A stretch of 64,000 nt of DNA, taken from the NCBI GenBank assembly GCA_040216735.1, contig JAVJOO010000005.1, forward strand, positions 124,001 through 188,000, written 5' to 3'. The notes beneath the pieces were generated by a model. The model had not been told where the DNA came from, searched no databases, and worked only from the letters and a program-made list of their open reading frames with translations. Of this stretch, positions 53,024-63,957 are shown piece after piece; within the stretch, counting starts at the first letter, position 1; every line of letters begins with the position of its first letter. The position numbers and the translations under genes are program-made. The stretch comes from Alphaproteobacteria bacterium (GTDB lineage: Bacteria > Pseudomonadota > Alphaproteobacteria > SHVP01).

Positions 53024-53401
53024 CTACGCCAACGCAATGACAGCGGCGGCGACGCGGCGATCCTCCGCCATCAGCACGTTGTAGGTGCGGCAGGCCGCGC
53101 CTGTATCCATCAAATCGATGCCGATGCGCGCGTCCCGCAACGCGGTGCGGAGCGCCGGATCCAACGGCTTGATCCCGGGACCGCAGCCAAAGAGCAGCAG
53201 TTCGACGCGCGGCTCGGCGGTGAGAATATCGTTTAAATGCCCGAGCGCGAGGTCGTCCCATGTGGCAGGGGCAAACGGCACAACCCGTTCCGGGAACACG
53301 AGGAGCGAGCCCTCGTAGCGCTCGTTCGAAACCAGGAACCCGCCGGCGCCATAACTGTTGATGACCTGGCGTCCGCGTGGAATGAGCGGGGTGACGTCCA
53401 T
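53024..53401 (-). CDS. MTH938/NDUFAF3 family protein
   Basis: 125 residues from ATG 53401. The MTH938-like fold shows as QVINSYGAGGFLVSNERYEGSLLVFPERVVPF, VELLLFGCGPGIKPLDPALRTALRDARIGIDLMDTGAACRTYNVLMAEDRRVAAAVIAL. Human NDUFAF3, a complex I assembly factor, belongs to this family. It follows secF by 7 bases, an arrangement seen in many alphaproteobacteria. A role in membrane-protein or respiratory complex assembly is inferred. Confidence 0.9.
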   Translation of the reverse strand: MDVTPLIPRGRQVINSYGAGGFLVSNERYEGSLLVFPERVVPFAPATWDDLALGHLNDILTAEPRVELLLFGCGPGIKPLDPALRTALRDARIGIDLMDTGAACRTYNVLMAEDRRVAAAVIALA

Positions 53402-53408
53402 GACCCGC

Positions 53409-54365
53409 CTAGGCGGGGTTCGCGTCGCCGGCGCCCTCCTCGGTGTTTTTGTCGAACGCCTGACGGCGGACACCGAGATAGAGCAAGACGGGCGCCGCCA
53501 CAAAGATCGAAGAATAGGTGCCGATCACGACGCCCCAAATCATCGCCATGACAAACCCCGCGATGACCGGTCCACCGACCACCGCCAAAGCAATCAACGC
53601 CAACAAGGTGGTGAAGGAGGTCAGCGTGGTGCGCGAGAGCGTATCGTTAATCGACAGATCGAGAAGTTCGCGGAGTTCCATTTTCTTATATTTGCGTAAG
53701 TTTTCGCGCACACGGTCGTACACAACGACGGTGTCGTTCATCGAATAACCGACGATGGTCAGAATCGCGGCAACGATCGAGAGGTTGAACTCCAAACCGG
53801 TCACCGCAAAAAACCCAAATGTGAGAATGACGTCGTGCACGAGCGCCATGACCGCGCCCACCGAAAATTGCCACTCGAAGCGAAACCAGATGTAGACCAG
53901 CATCGCTGCCAGCGCGAGGCCCAGCGCCAGCGCCCCTGCCCGCACTAACTCACCCGACACCTGCGGCCCGACGAACTCGACGCGGCGGAATTCGATGCCG
54001 CTCCCCACCGCCTTCTCAAGCGCTTCCTTGATGACCTCGACCGCGGCCTGTTGCTCGGCGGCGTCGCCGACCTGACGCTCCACACGAATAAGGACCTCGT
54101 CCGCCGAACCGAATTCCTGCAACGACAAGTCGCCAAGTCCCAAGCTGCCGACCGCGTCGCGCATGCCCGCAATGTTGGCGACCCCGGGAGTTTTCGCCTG
54201 GATCAACGTGCCGCCGCGAAAATCGATTCCGAAATTCAAACCGAGTACAAACAGAAGGACGATCGACAAAATCGCTAAACCGGCCGATAGACCGAAAGCT
54301 AGGTTGCGCACGCCCATGAAGGGAACGTGGGTGTTGTCCGGAACCAGTTTGAGTTTCCAAGCCAT
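53409..54365 (-). CDS. secF: Protein translocase subunit SecF
   Basis: 318 residues from ATG 54365. Six membrane helices; N-terminal LGLNFGIDFRGGTLIQAKT is the SecF signature, with a periplasmic domain until about 130, then the MALVHDVILTFGFFAVTG and VGYSMNDTVVVYDRVRENLRKYK RND-like helices. With SecD it uses the proton gradient to pull exported proteins and recycle the translocon. The ATG lies 10 bases after the secD stop. Confidence 0.97.
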   Translation of the reverse strand: MAWKLKLVPDNTHVPFMGVRNLAFGLSAGLAILSIVLLFVLGLNFGIDFRGGTLIQAKTPGVANIAGMRDAVGSLGLGDLSLQEFGSADEVLIRVERQVGDAAEQQAAVEVIKEALEKAVGSGIEFRRVEFVGPQVSGELVRAGALALGLALAAMLVYIWFRFEWQFSVGAVMALVHDVILTFGFFAVTGLEFNLSIVAAILTIVGYSMNDTVVVYDRVRENLRKYKKMELRELLDLSINDTLSRTTLTSFTTLLALIALAVVGGPVIAGFVMAMIWGVVIGTYSSIFVAAPVLLYLGVRRQAFDKNTEEGAGDANPA

Positions 54366-54375
54366 CGGTGCGCCC

Positions 54376-55980
54376 CTAGATCGGCAATTTCGTCGGGCGG
54401 CGCGCACGCATCCACGTAATCACGATCAACCGCGACAGCGTAATCGCCGTGAACATCGAACTCGCGATGCCGAAGGCTAGCGTGACGGCAAACCCTTTGA
54501 CCGGCCCGGAGCCGAACTGGAACAGCAGAATCGCGGCAATCAGCGTCGTCACATTGGCGTCGACGATGGTGGAGAGCGCGCGCGAATAGCCCGCGTCGAT
54601 TGCGGCGATCGGTGTCTTCCCGGTTCGCACCTCTTCGCGAATTCGTTCGAAAATGAGAACGTTCGCGTCGACCGCCATGCCGATCGTCAGCACGACGCCG
54701 GCGATACCCGGTAGAGTCAGAGTCGCTTGCAATAACGACAAGCCGCCACCTATCAAGATCATGTTCACCAACAGCGCGATATTGGCGACCATACCGAACA
54801 GCCCGTAAGCCATGACCATGAAGCCCATGACGGCAACAAAGGCGATCACACTCGCGAGCTCGCCCGCAGCCACGGAATCAGCGCCAAGACCTGGGCCAAC
54901 CGAGCGCTCCTCCAAAATATTCAAAGGCGCCGGTAACGCACCGGCGCGTAACAGAAGCGCCAAATCGTTGGCCTCCTGCACCGAAAAGCCGCCGGTGATG
55001 ATCCCCGAACCGCCCAGAATCGGTTGCCGAATAACCGGGGCGCTGATCACCCGGCCGTCGAGCACGATGGCGAAGGGCCGCCCGACGTTGTCGGTGGTCG
55101 CCTGACCGAACCTGCGGCCCCCGGCCGCATCGAAACGGAAACTCACCGCCGGTCCGCCGGACTGCTGATCGAAAGTCGTCGACGCTGTAATCAAGTTCTC
55201 GCCGCTCACGATAATTTCGCGACGCACGATGTACTCGGTCTGCTGGCTCGTCGATCGTCCGTCCGCGGGAAGCGCGACCGACCCCGGCGGCGCGCGGCCA
55301 CCCGTTCGCGCCTCCATATCGACCATTTGAAAGGTAAGTCGAGCGGTCTGTCCGAGCAGGCGCTTGATCCGCGCGGGATCGTCGAGTCCTGGCAACTGGA
55401 CCAAGATTCGGTCATCGCCTTGGCGCTGAATCGACGGCTCGCGCGTGCCGGTTTCGTCGATCCGGCGGCGAACGATCTCGATCGATTGTTCGACTGCGGC
55501 GCGGCGGCGTTCGGTGATCGCCTCCTCGGTCAAGGTAACCTTGGCAATCCCGTCGTCGTCTACGGTAACGTCGATATCTTGGGCGCCAACGCTTAAAAAC
55601 GCATTGGAAACGATCGGTTGCGAGAGAGCCCGAAGCGCGCTCACGGCGCCCTCACGCTGTTCGAGTGTAACCAAACGAACGCGGACTGCATTTTGCTCGA
55701 TACCGATCCCGGTATAGTTGACCCGCGCGGCGCGCAACGCTCGGCGTACTTCGCTTTCTAGCGACTCAAGACGCTCGCGGATAACCGAATCGACATCCAC
55801 TTCGAGCAGAAGATGCGACCCGCCCTGGAGGTCGAGGCCAAGGTTGATCTGCTGATTGGGCAACCAGCCCGGCCATTTCTCAACGCTGGCGCGCGGGAAA
55901 AAATTAGGCAACAGAAATACAATGCCTGCCGCCACGACCAGCGCCACAAGGGTCGTCTTCCATCTCGCGAACTGCAGCAT
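54376..55980 (-). CDS. secD: Protein translocase subunit SecD
   Basis: 534 residues with ATG 55980. LGLDLQGGSHLLLEVDVDSV is the first signature, followed by the P1 periplasmic domain, the GVSVGPGLGADSV-like RSVGPGLGADSVAAG and VLTIGMAVDANVLIFERIREE, which is the membrane-proton relay region. It couples proton flow to late steps of protein export and works with SecF and YajC. Confidence 0.97.
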   Translation of the reverse strand: MLQFARWKTTLVALVVAAGIVFLLPNFFPRASVEKWPGWLPNQQINLGLDLQGGSHLLLEVDVDSVIRERLESLESEVRRALRAARVNYTGIGIEQNAVRVRLVTLEQREGAVSALRALSQPIVSNAFLSVGAQDIDVTVDDDGIAKVTLTEEAITERRRAAVEQSIEIVRRRIDETGTREPSIQRQGDDRILVQLPGLDDPARIKRLLGQTARLTFQMVDMEARTGGRAPPGSVALPADGRSTSQQTEYIVRREIIVSGENLITASTTFDQQSGGPAVSFRFDAAGGRRFGQATTDNVGRPFAIVLDGRVISAPVIRQPILGGSGIITGGFSVQEANDLALLLRAGALPAPLNILEERSVGPGLGADSVAAGELASVIAFVAVMGFMVMAYGLFGMVANIALLVNMILIGGGLSLLQATLTLPGIAGVVLTIGMAVDANVLIFERIREEVRTGKTPIAAIDAGYSRALSTIVDANVTTLIAAILLFQFGSGPVKGFAVTLAFGIASSMFTAITLSRLIVITWMRARRPTKLPI

Positions 55981-56061
55981 CTAACCGCGCCTGCTCAAAT
56001 TTCTACGCGCCGCCGGCCTGTCGGAGACGTCCTGGGTCGCAGCAGGCCGGAAGACAGCACT

Positions 56062-56403
56062 CTATTTGTCGTCGCCCACCGGCTCGGCGCGTGTGACCAC
56101 ATCTTGAATGGTGCCGCGCGCAACCTGGACCCGGACCCCATCGGAGATTTCCACCTCGACTCGGTTTTCGTCCAAGACTTTGGTGACTTTGCCGATTATG
56201 CCGCCCCCCGTCACAACGCTGTCGCCGCGACGCAAGGCACTCACCATCTGGCGGTGCACCTTGACCTTTTTTTGCTGTGGCCGGATCAGAAGGAAGTAGA
56301 AAACGACGAAAATCAGAACCAACGGCAGCAAGCTGATAATACCGCCACCGCCGAAAGCGCCGCCGCCCTCAGCCCCCTGTGCAAAGGCCATCGAAATCAA
56401 CAT
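56062..56403 (-). CDS. yajC: Preprotein translocase subunit YajC
   Basis: 113 residues. One N-terminal membrane helix (SLLPLVLIFVVFYFLLIRPQQKK) with the YajC signature IRPQQKK, then the soluble SH3-like part GDSVVTGGGIIGKVTKVLDENRVEVEISDGVRVQVARGTI. The N-terminus carries a glycine-rich stretch (GAEGGGAFGGGG). YajC associates with SecDF. It is followed by an 81-base gap before secD. Confidence 0.95.
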   Translation of the reverse strand: MLISMAFAQGAEGGGAFGGGGIISLLPLVLIFVVFYFLLIRPQQKKVKVHRQMVSALRRGDSVVTGGGIIGKVTKVLDENRVEVEISDGVRVQVARGTIQDVVTRAEPVGDDK

Positions 56404-56583
56404 GGAAACTCCCGAAATTCAGCCCAAATGGCTGGCGGACTATAACCGCCCCCTGCCCGATTGCAAATCACGTCGCAGCGCCTTCTCGATCCGGTGGGAT
56501 GGGCATTTCTTGGCGTGGGAACCGCCTCTTGGGACTGCCTCTTCAGACTTTGCATCGCCCGCACCGCGACGTAGGGTCTCGCC

Positions 56584-57438
56584 ATGAGCGATCCCGATCT
56601 CAAGCCCCTCCTGGTCCGCATAGCGGACGCGTTGGAGGCTCTCCAGCCCGCCGCCGCACCGCCGGTCGATCTCTCTGCCGCCGATGCCTTCGTCTGGCAC
56701 GCCCAGGGTAACCGGTTGCAAGCGATCCCCACGGTTGCCCATATCGACTTGGCGATGTTGGTCGGGATCGACCGCGTGCGCGATGTCCTCCTCGACAATA
56801 CGCGCCGATTCGCGGCGGGCCACGCCGCCAACAACGCGCTGTTGTGGGGTGCGCGTGGCATGGGCAAAAGCTCGCTGGTGAAGGCGGTGCACGCCGCGAT
56901 CAACCGCGACACGCCGGGCACCCTCGCCTTGGTCGAAATTCACCGGGAAGACATCCCGACGCTGCCGCAGCTCCTCGCCGTACTCGCCGCTGGACCGCGC
57001 CGGTGCGTCTTGTTTTGCGACGACCTGTCGTTCGATACCGCCGATACCAGCTATAAATCGCTCAAGGCGGTCCTTGAGGGCGGCCTCGAAGGGCGTCCCA
57101 GCAACGTCATTTTCTATGCGACCTCCAACCGCCGCCACTTGATGCCGCGAGACATGATCGAGAACGAACGCTCGACCGCGATCAACCCGTCCGAATCAGT
57201 CGAAGAAAAAGTGTCGCTGTCGGATCGGTTTGGCCTATGGCTTGGCTTCCATAGCTGTAACCAGGATGAGTACTTGGCCATGATTCAAGGATATGTGCGC
57301 GAACTCGGACTTGTGATCGAACCTGCCCAGCTCCAGGCGGAGGCGATCGAATGGTCGATGACGCGCGGCGCCCGGTCAGGCCGGGTCGCGTGGCAGTTCA
57401 TCCAGGACCTTGCCGGCCGCCAAAGAAAAAGCGTGTAG
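56584..57438 (+). CDS. DUF815 AAA-type ATPase
   Basis: 284 residues, GAATGGATTG-type leader and ATG 56584. Walker A is WGARGMGKSSLVK (about residue 86-96) and Walker B is CVLFCDDLSF, with NVIFYATSNRRHLMPRDM as sensor I/II region. DUF815 ATPases are widely conserved in alphaproteobacteria, usually next to secDF/yajC, with unknown function. It is divergent from yajC and is followed 4 bases later by an acyl-CoA ligase gene. Confidence 0.9.
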   Translation: MSDPDLKPLLVRIADALEALQPAAAPPVDLSAADAFVWHAQGNRLQAIPTVAHIDLAMLVGIDRVRDVLLDNTRRFAAGHAANNALLWGARGMGKSSLVKAVHAAINRDTPGTLALVEIHREDIPTLPQLLAVLAAGPRRCVLFCDDLSFDTADTSYKSLKAVLEGGLEGRPSNVIFYATSNRRHLMPRDMIENERSTAINPSESVEEKVSLSDRFGLWLGFHSCNQDEYLAMIQGYVRELGLVIEPAQLQAEAIEWSMTRGARSGRVAWQFIQDLAGRQRKSV

Positions 57439-57442
57439 TGCC

Positions 57443-58960
57443 ATGACCGCCCTTCTCCACGACGCCCTCGCCGCCCATCCGAACGAAACCGACGCCCTCG
57501 GCGCACCGGATCGCCCGACAATGACCTACGGTCAGCTCCGAGCGCTTGTTGCGACCACGGGTGCGACGCTGAACGCGCTCGGCATCGGCCGCAACGACCG
57601 GGTTGCCATCGTTTTGCCGAACGGGCCCGAGATGGCGGCGGCGTTTGTTGCGATCGCCGGCGCCGCGACGACGGCGCCATTGAATCCGGCCTACCGCGCC
57701 GATGAATTTCGCTTCTACCTTGAGGACCTGAATGCCAAGGCATTGATCGTCCAAGCTGGCGAGGACTCGCCCGCCATCGAGGTCGCCCAGACCCTAGGTA
57801 TTGCCGTCGTAACGCTGACTCCGAATATCGCTGCGCCAGCGGGTACGTTCACTCTCGACGGCCCGGTCGCAGGCGCAGCGGCTTCCGTCGGGACCGCACA
57901 GGCCGACGATGTTGCCCTCGTGCTGCACACGTCGGGAACGACCTCGCGGCCCAAAATTGTACCTCTAACCCACACCAATATTGCCGCATCGGCCCGCAAT
58001 ATCGCCGCAACGTTGCGCCTGGGTACGGAAGACCGATGCCTCAACATCATGCCGCTGTTTCACATCCATGGCCTCATCGCCGCTGTTTCTGCCTCGCTCG
58101 TCGCGGGTGCATCGGTGCACTGTACGCCCGGATTCAACGCGCTGCGGATCTTCGGTTGGTTCGAGGCGATCGCGCCAACTTGGTACACTGCGGTTCCAAC
58201 CATGCATCAAGCGATCCTATCGCGCGCGGTGCGCAACAAGGATGTCGTCGCGCGCATGGGTCTGCGGTTTATCCGATCCTCCTCGTCGTCGCTGCCGCCG
58301 CCGGTCATGCAAGGTCTTGAGACCTTGTTCGGTGTGCCGGTTATCGAATCCTACGGGATGACCGAGGCCAGCCATCAAATGACCAGTAATCAACTCCCGC
58401 CGGGCGACCGCAAACCGGGCAGTGTCGGTGCCGCCGCAGGGCCGGAGGTCGCGATCATGGACCCGGCTGGGACGATACTTGCCGTGGGCGAAACGGGCGA
58501 GATCGTAATTCGCGGCGAGAACGTGACGTCCGGATACGAGAACAATCCCGAGGCAAACGCCGCTGCGTACACGGGCGGCTGGTTTCGCACCGGCGACCAA
58601 GGCTTTCTCGACGCCGATGGGTTCTTGACCATCAGCGGCCGATTGAAAGAAATCATCAACCGCGGCGGGGAAAAGATCGCGCCCCTGGAGGTCGACAACG
58701 TCCTGATGGAACATGCCGCCGTCGCGCAGGCCGTGACCTTCGCGGTGCCCCACGACAAACTCGGCGAGGACGTCGCGGCAGTAGTTGTGCTGCGCGAGGA
58801 CGCGGTCACCGACGAGAAAACGCTACGTACGTTCGTCGGCGAACATCTGACCGACTTCAAGGTGCCGCGCCGCATCGTGATCGTGGATGAAATCCCCAAG
58901 GGGGCAACGGGCAAGGTGCAGCGGATCGGCCTCGCCAAAAGGCTCGGCCTGGCGGAATGA
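57443..58960 (+). CDS. AMP-binding acyl-CoA ligase, oxalyl-CoA-synthetase-like
   Basis: 505 residues from ATG 57443. The ANL superfamily motifs are LHTSGTTSRPKIVPLTH (A3), PTWYTAVPTMHQ, ESYGMTEASHQMTSN (A5 region), RTGDQGFLDADGFLTISGRLKEIINRGGEKIAPLEVD and KATGKVQR. The motifs PLFHIHGLIAAVSAS and RFIRSSSSSLPPPV resemble oxalyl-CoA synthetases of plants and bacteria. It makes an acyl-CoA by way of an acyl-adenylate. It overlaps the next gene at ATGA. Confidence 0.92.
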   Translation: MTALLHDALAAHPNETDALGAPDRPTMTYGQLRALVATTGATLNALGIGRNDRVAIVLPNGPEMAAAFVAIAGAATTAPLNPAYRADEFRFYLEDLNAKALIVQAGEDSPAIEVAQTLGIAVVTLTPNIAAPAGTFTLDGPVAGAAASVGTAQADDVALVLHTSGTTSRPKIVPLTHTNIAASARNIAATLRLGTEDRCLNIMPLFHIHGLIAAVSASLVAGASVHCTPGFNALRIFGWFEAIAPTWYTAVPTMHQAILSRAVRNKDVVARMGLRFIRSSSSSLPPPVMQGLETLFGVPVIESYGMTEASHQMTSNQLPPGDRKPGSVGAAAGPEVAIMDPAGTILAVGETGEIVIRGENVTSGYENNPEANAAAYTGGWFRTGDQGFLDADGFLTISGRLKEIINRGGEKIAPLEVDNVLMEHAAVAQAVTFAVPHDKLGEDVAAVVVLREDAVTDEKTLRTFVGEHLTDFKVPRRIVIVDEIPKGATGKVQRIGLAKRLGLAE

Positions 58961-59964
58961 AGATTTGCATTTACGGCGCGGGCGCCATCGGCGGCTATCT
59001 CGGCGCCGGGTTGGCCCACGCCGGGGCGGCCGTTTCGCTGGTTGCCCGGGGCCCCCATCTCGCCGCCATCCAAGATCACGGTCTGACGTTGATCAAGGAC
59101 AGCGAAACCACGACAGCGCCGATACAGGCCACCGACGATCCCGCGACACTGGGGGTGCAGGACTACGTCATCGTCTCGCTGAAGGCCCATTCGGTCATTC
59201 CCGCACTGGATCAAATCGCCACCTTGATCGGCCCCAGCACCGCCGTGGTCTGGGCCGTCAATGGAATCCCGTGGTGGTACTTCCACGAGCTTGAGGGGCC
59301 ATGGCGCGATGCGCGGCTGCGCAGCTTGGACCCCAGCGATGCTCAGTGGCGCGCGTTGAGGCCCGAACGGATGATTGGGTGCGTTGTCTATCCTGCCTGC
59401 GAGGTGAGCGCGCCGGGTGTCATCACCCACGTCGAGGGCGACCGGTTTTCGTTGGGCGAGCCATCGGGTGCACGCACGGACCGCGTCGTTGCCCTGTCGA
59501 AGGCGCTGATTGCCGGCGGTTTCAAGGCGCCAGTGCGACCCCGCATTCGCGATGAAATTTGGATCAAGCTGTGGGGCAACCTGTCGTTCAATCCGGTCAG
59601 CGCCCTGACCCACGCGACCCTCGAAGAGATCGGCGGCAACCCCGACACGCGCGCGGTCGTGCGGGCAATGATGGTCGAAGCGCAAACGGTTGCCGAGAAA
59701 CTCGGGATCACGTTCGCCATCGATGTCGACAAACGAATCGCCGGTGCGGTTGCGGTCGGCGCGCACCGTACGTCCATGTTGCAAGACCTTGAGCGCGGAC
59801 GACCCATGGAAATCGATGCGTTGGTTGCGGTCGTTCAGGAACTCGCACGCCTGACGAAAACGCCGTCACCCACCATCGATACGGTGCTGGCTCTGGTGCA
59901 AGAACGCGCCCTCCAGGCGGGGCTGTACACACCACGCGACGCGACGGTGTCGGAGCGCCCCTAA
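58957..59964 (+). CDS. 2-dehydropantoate 2-reductase (PanE/ApbA) family protein
   Basis: 335 residues. The N-terminal Rossmann motif is IYGAGAIGGYLGAGLAHAG, followed by VARGPHLAAIQDHGL and GNLSFNPVSALTHAT, consistent with ketopantoate reductases. It is longer and more variable than classical PanE. As partner of the acyl-CoA ligase it may reduce a 2-oxo acid such as glyoxylate or ketopantoate-like substrates; inferred only. Converges with nlpD with a four-base overlap. Confidence 0.9.
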   Translation: MKICIYGAGAIGGYLGAGLAHAGAAVSLVARGPHLAAIQDHGLTLIKDSETTTAPIQATDDPATLGVQDYVIVSLKAHSVIPALDQIATLIGPSTAVVWAVNGIPWWYFHELEGPWRDARLRSLDPSDAQWRALRPERMIGCVVYPACEVSAPGVITHVEGDRFSLGEPSGARTDRVVALSKALIAGGFKAPVRPRIRDEIWIKLWGNLSFNPVSALTHATLEEIGGNPDTRAVVRAMMVEAQTVAEKLGITFAIDVDKRIAGAVAVGAHRTSMLQDLERGRPMEIDALVAVVQELARLTKTPSPTIDTVLALVQERALQAGLYTPRDATVSERP

Positions 59965-60854
59965 CTCGTCAGGTTCGGCAGTCGCGTAAGGGGGTCGACG
60001 GGTTCGGTACCGCGGCGCAATTGGAAATGCACTTGGCCGGCGGCGCCGCCCGTCCGTCCGGCGCGGGCGATGGGCTGGCCCTGGCGCACCACATCGCCGC
60101 GACGCACGGCAACAGAATCGGTGTGCGCATAGGCCGTGATCCAACCTTCGGCATGGCGGATGAGGAGAAGGTTGCCGAGGTTCTTGACCTCTTCGCCGAC
60201 GTAAATCACCTCGCCGTCGGCCGAGGCTCGCACCGCGGCGCCGTCGTCGGCGGCAATGTTGATCCCGTCGTTGACCCGCCCGCTGCCCTGCGGCCCGAAA
60301 GGCTGCAGGATGCGGCCGCGAACCGGCCAGTCGAACTGGCTGCCCGAAGACCGATAGGGCGGATCTGACCGCGCCGGCGGCGTGGCCGGGCGCGATGCCG
60401 GGATGGGGGCACGGGCAACCTGCTGGGGCGCTGTCTCTTCGGGGATCGCGGTCTCGTCAACCACCACAGCGGGGGCCGTCGGCGCCTGCCGCGGTTCGGC
60501 GAAGGTGAGCTGGACGCGGGCGGATTCCGGCAACATCAGCGGCTGTCCGACGAAGATGCGGTTGGGATCGGCAAGTCCGTTGAGGCGAATCACGTCGGCG
60601 GCCCGCACGCCGTAGCGATCGGCAATTACGCTGAGCGTATCGCCGGCGCGCACGGTGTAGATCGGACCGTCACCCAATTCGCGCAATGCCTGTCGTTGCG
60701 AGACGCCGGCGCGCCGGGTCGCATCGTCGCGTAGCGCCCGCTCAATCACCGCCGTAATCCGGTAGTCGATGGGCGCCGGCGCCGTTCGGGCACACGCGGC
60801 CAAGACGACGCAAAAAAGAACAAGGGGTGCGATCGAACGCAGGGTCAAGGCCAC
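59961..60854 (-). CDS. nlpD: LysM/M23 peptidoglycan lipoprotein (NlpD-like)
   Basis: 297 residues. LVLFCVVLAAC is a lipoprotein signal (Cys22-like). A LysM domain (YTVRAGDTLSVIADRYGVRAADVIRLNGL) and a C-terminal M23 peptidase-like domain (FDWPVRGRILQPFGPQGSGRVNDGINIAADDGAAVRA) follow. In the M23 part the first Zn-binding residues HxxxD are replaced by NDGINIA, so the peptidase is probably inactive and works as an amidase activator in cell division. It is part of the serS-surE-pcm-nlpD group. Confidence 0.92.
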   Translation of the reverse strand: MALTLRSIAPLVLFCVVLAACARTAPAPIDYRITAVIERALRDDATRRAGVSQRQALRELGDGPIYTVRAGDTLSVIADRYGVRAADVIRLNGLADPNRIFVGQPLMLPESARVQLTFAEPRQAPTAPAVVVDETAIPEETAPQQVARAPIPASRPATPPARSDPPYRSSGSQFDWPVRGRILQPFGPQGSGRVNDGINIAADDGAAVRASADGEVIYVGEEVKNLGNLLLIRHAEGWITAYAHTDSVAVRRGDVVRQGQPIARAGRTGGAAGQVHFQLRRGTEPVDPLTRLPNLTS

Positions 60855-60995
60855 CTCTTTCGCCGGTCCACGCCCGGCCCCAATGCCTTCACGGCCACAC
60901 CCGCCCTCCCGGCGATGCCTGGCCTACCCTGCCCGATAGAAAATTAGCGCGAGATGGCGCGTGGGATCAACTCCGGCAACGCGCCACGCGTTTTG

Positions 60996-61136
60996 TCAGA
61001 GGACGTTTGCCATCATCAAGAGAACCAAGATGACGCCAGCCAAGACGAAGATGCCAAGCTCCATGTTGCCTTGGCTGCTGGCTTCTTTGGCCTCATCGCT
61101 CAACGGTGCCGCCAATTCTTCGTCTGTCCATTCCAT
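60996..61136 (-). CDS. 46-residue small membrane protein
   Basis: This short gene lies between pcm and nlpD. It reads MEWTDEELAAPLSDEAKEAS..., an acidic N-terminus, then one membrane helix (ELGIFVLAGVILVLLMMA) ending NVL. ATG 61136 is preceded by AGAGGA at proper distance, and the frame keeps good codon usage to TGA 60996-60998. Topology is N-in with the tail outside or vice versa. Unknown function; a small regulator of a membrane complex is possible. Confidence 0.65.
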   Translation of the reverse strand: MEWTDEELAAPLSDEAKEASSQGNMELGIFVLAGVILVLLMMANVL

Positions 61137-61210
61137 GGGTGTTTCCTCTAGATGCTGCGCTCAGGGTCCCAATCTAGCGAATCGTTTTCGCGGCGTCGCG
61201 CGTCTTTTAT

Positions 61211-61869
61211 CTAACGCGCCGTCACCGAGTTGTTGTCGCGAACGACACCGGCGACCAAGGGAACGAAGCGCACCGGGAGCAGCTCTTCGGACGTAAAGGC
61301 CTCGCCGTTCCGAACGATGCGCACGATTTGCTGTGCCTGTGAATCCCGCCCAACAGGTACGATCAAGATACCCCCCTTGTCCGAGAGCTGTTCCTTGAGG
61401 GCCGATGGAACCTCCGGCGCGGCGGCGGTGACGATGATGCGGTCGAAGGGCGCCAATTCTGGCCACCCCAGTGCGCCGTCCCCCAGCCGGGCAACGATGT
61501 TGTTAATCCGCGCGCGCTTGAACTTCTCTTCGGCCCGGCGCAACAGAGATCGGTAGCGTTCGACGGTAAAAACACGGCGGCACAGCTTCGCTAACACCGC
61601 CGCTTGATAGCCGGACCCGGTACCGATCTCGAGTACCCGCTGGCGCGGATGCACATCCAGCGCCTGGGTCATGAAGGCGACGACGTAGGGTTGGCTGATC
61701 GTCTGCCCCTCCTCGATCGGCAGGGCGGTGTTTTCGTAGGCTTGGTCGACGAAGGACGGCGAGACGAAGATCTCGCGGGGTACCCGTTCGATCGCGGAAA
61801 GCACTTTCGTGTCCGAGATACCCTGCTGGCGCAGTTCCATGATCAAACGGATCTTGCGCGCATCCTGGG

Positions 61870-61873
<4 letters not shown>
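61211..61873 (-). CDS. pcm: Protein-L-isoaspartate O-methyltransferase
   Basis: 220 residues starting with GTG 61873, overlapping the surE stop (GTGA). It methylates L-isoaspartyl residues to start repair. Motifs: MELRQQGISDTKVLSAIERVPREIFV, ENTALPIEEGQTISQPYVVAFM and the SAM site VLEIGTGSGYQAAVLA; NDGxxG-like DKGGILIVPVG late. surE-pcm linkage is conserved and matches stress survival. Confidence 0.96.
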
Positions 61874-63920
<2,047 letters not shown>

Positions 63921-63957
63921 TTATAGGGGCCGCGTAGAATCCCGTAAAGGCTGCGGC

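Noticed and set aside
58390-59784. 464-codon minus-strand frame opposite the ligase and PanE-like genes
   Set aside because: Shadow frame; both sense genes have convincing motifs.
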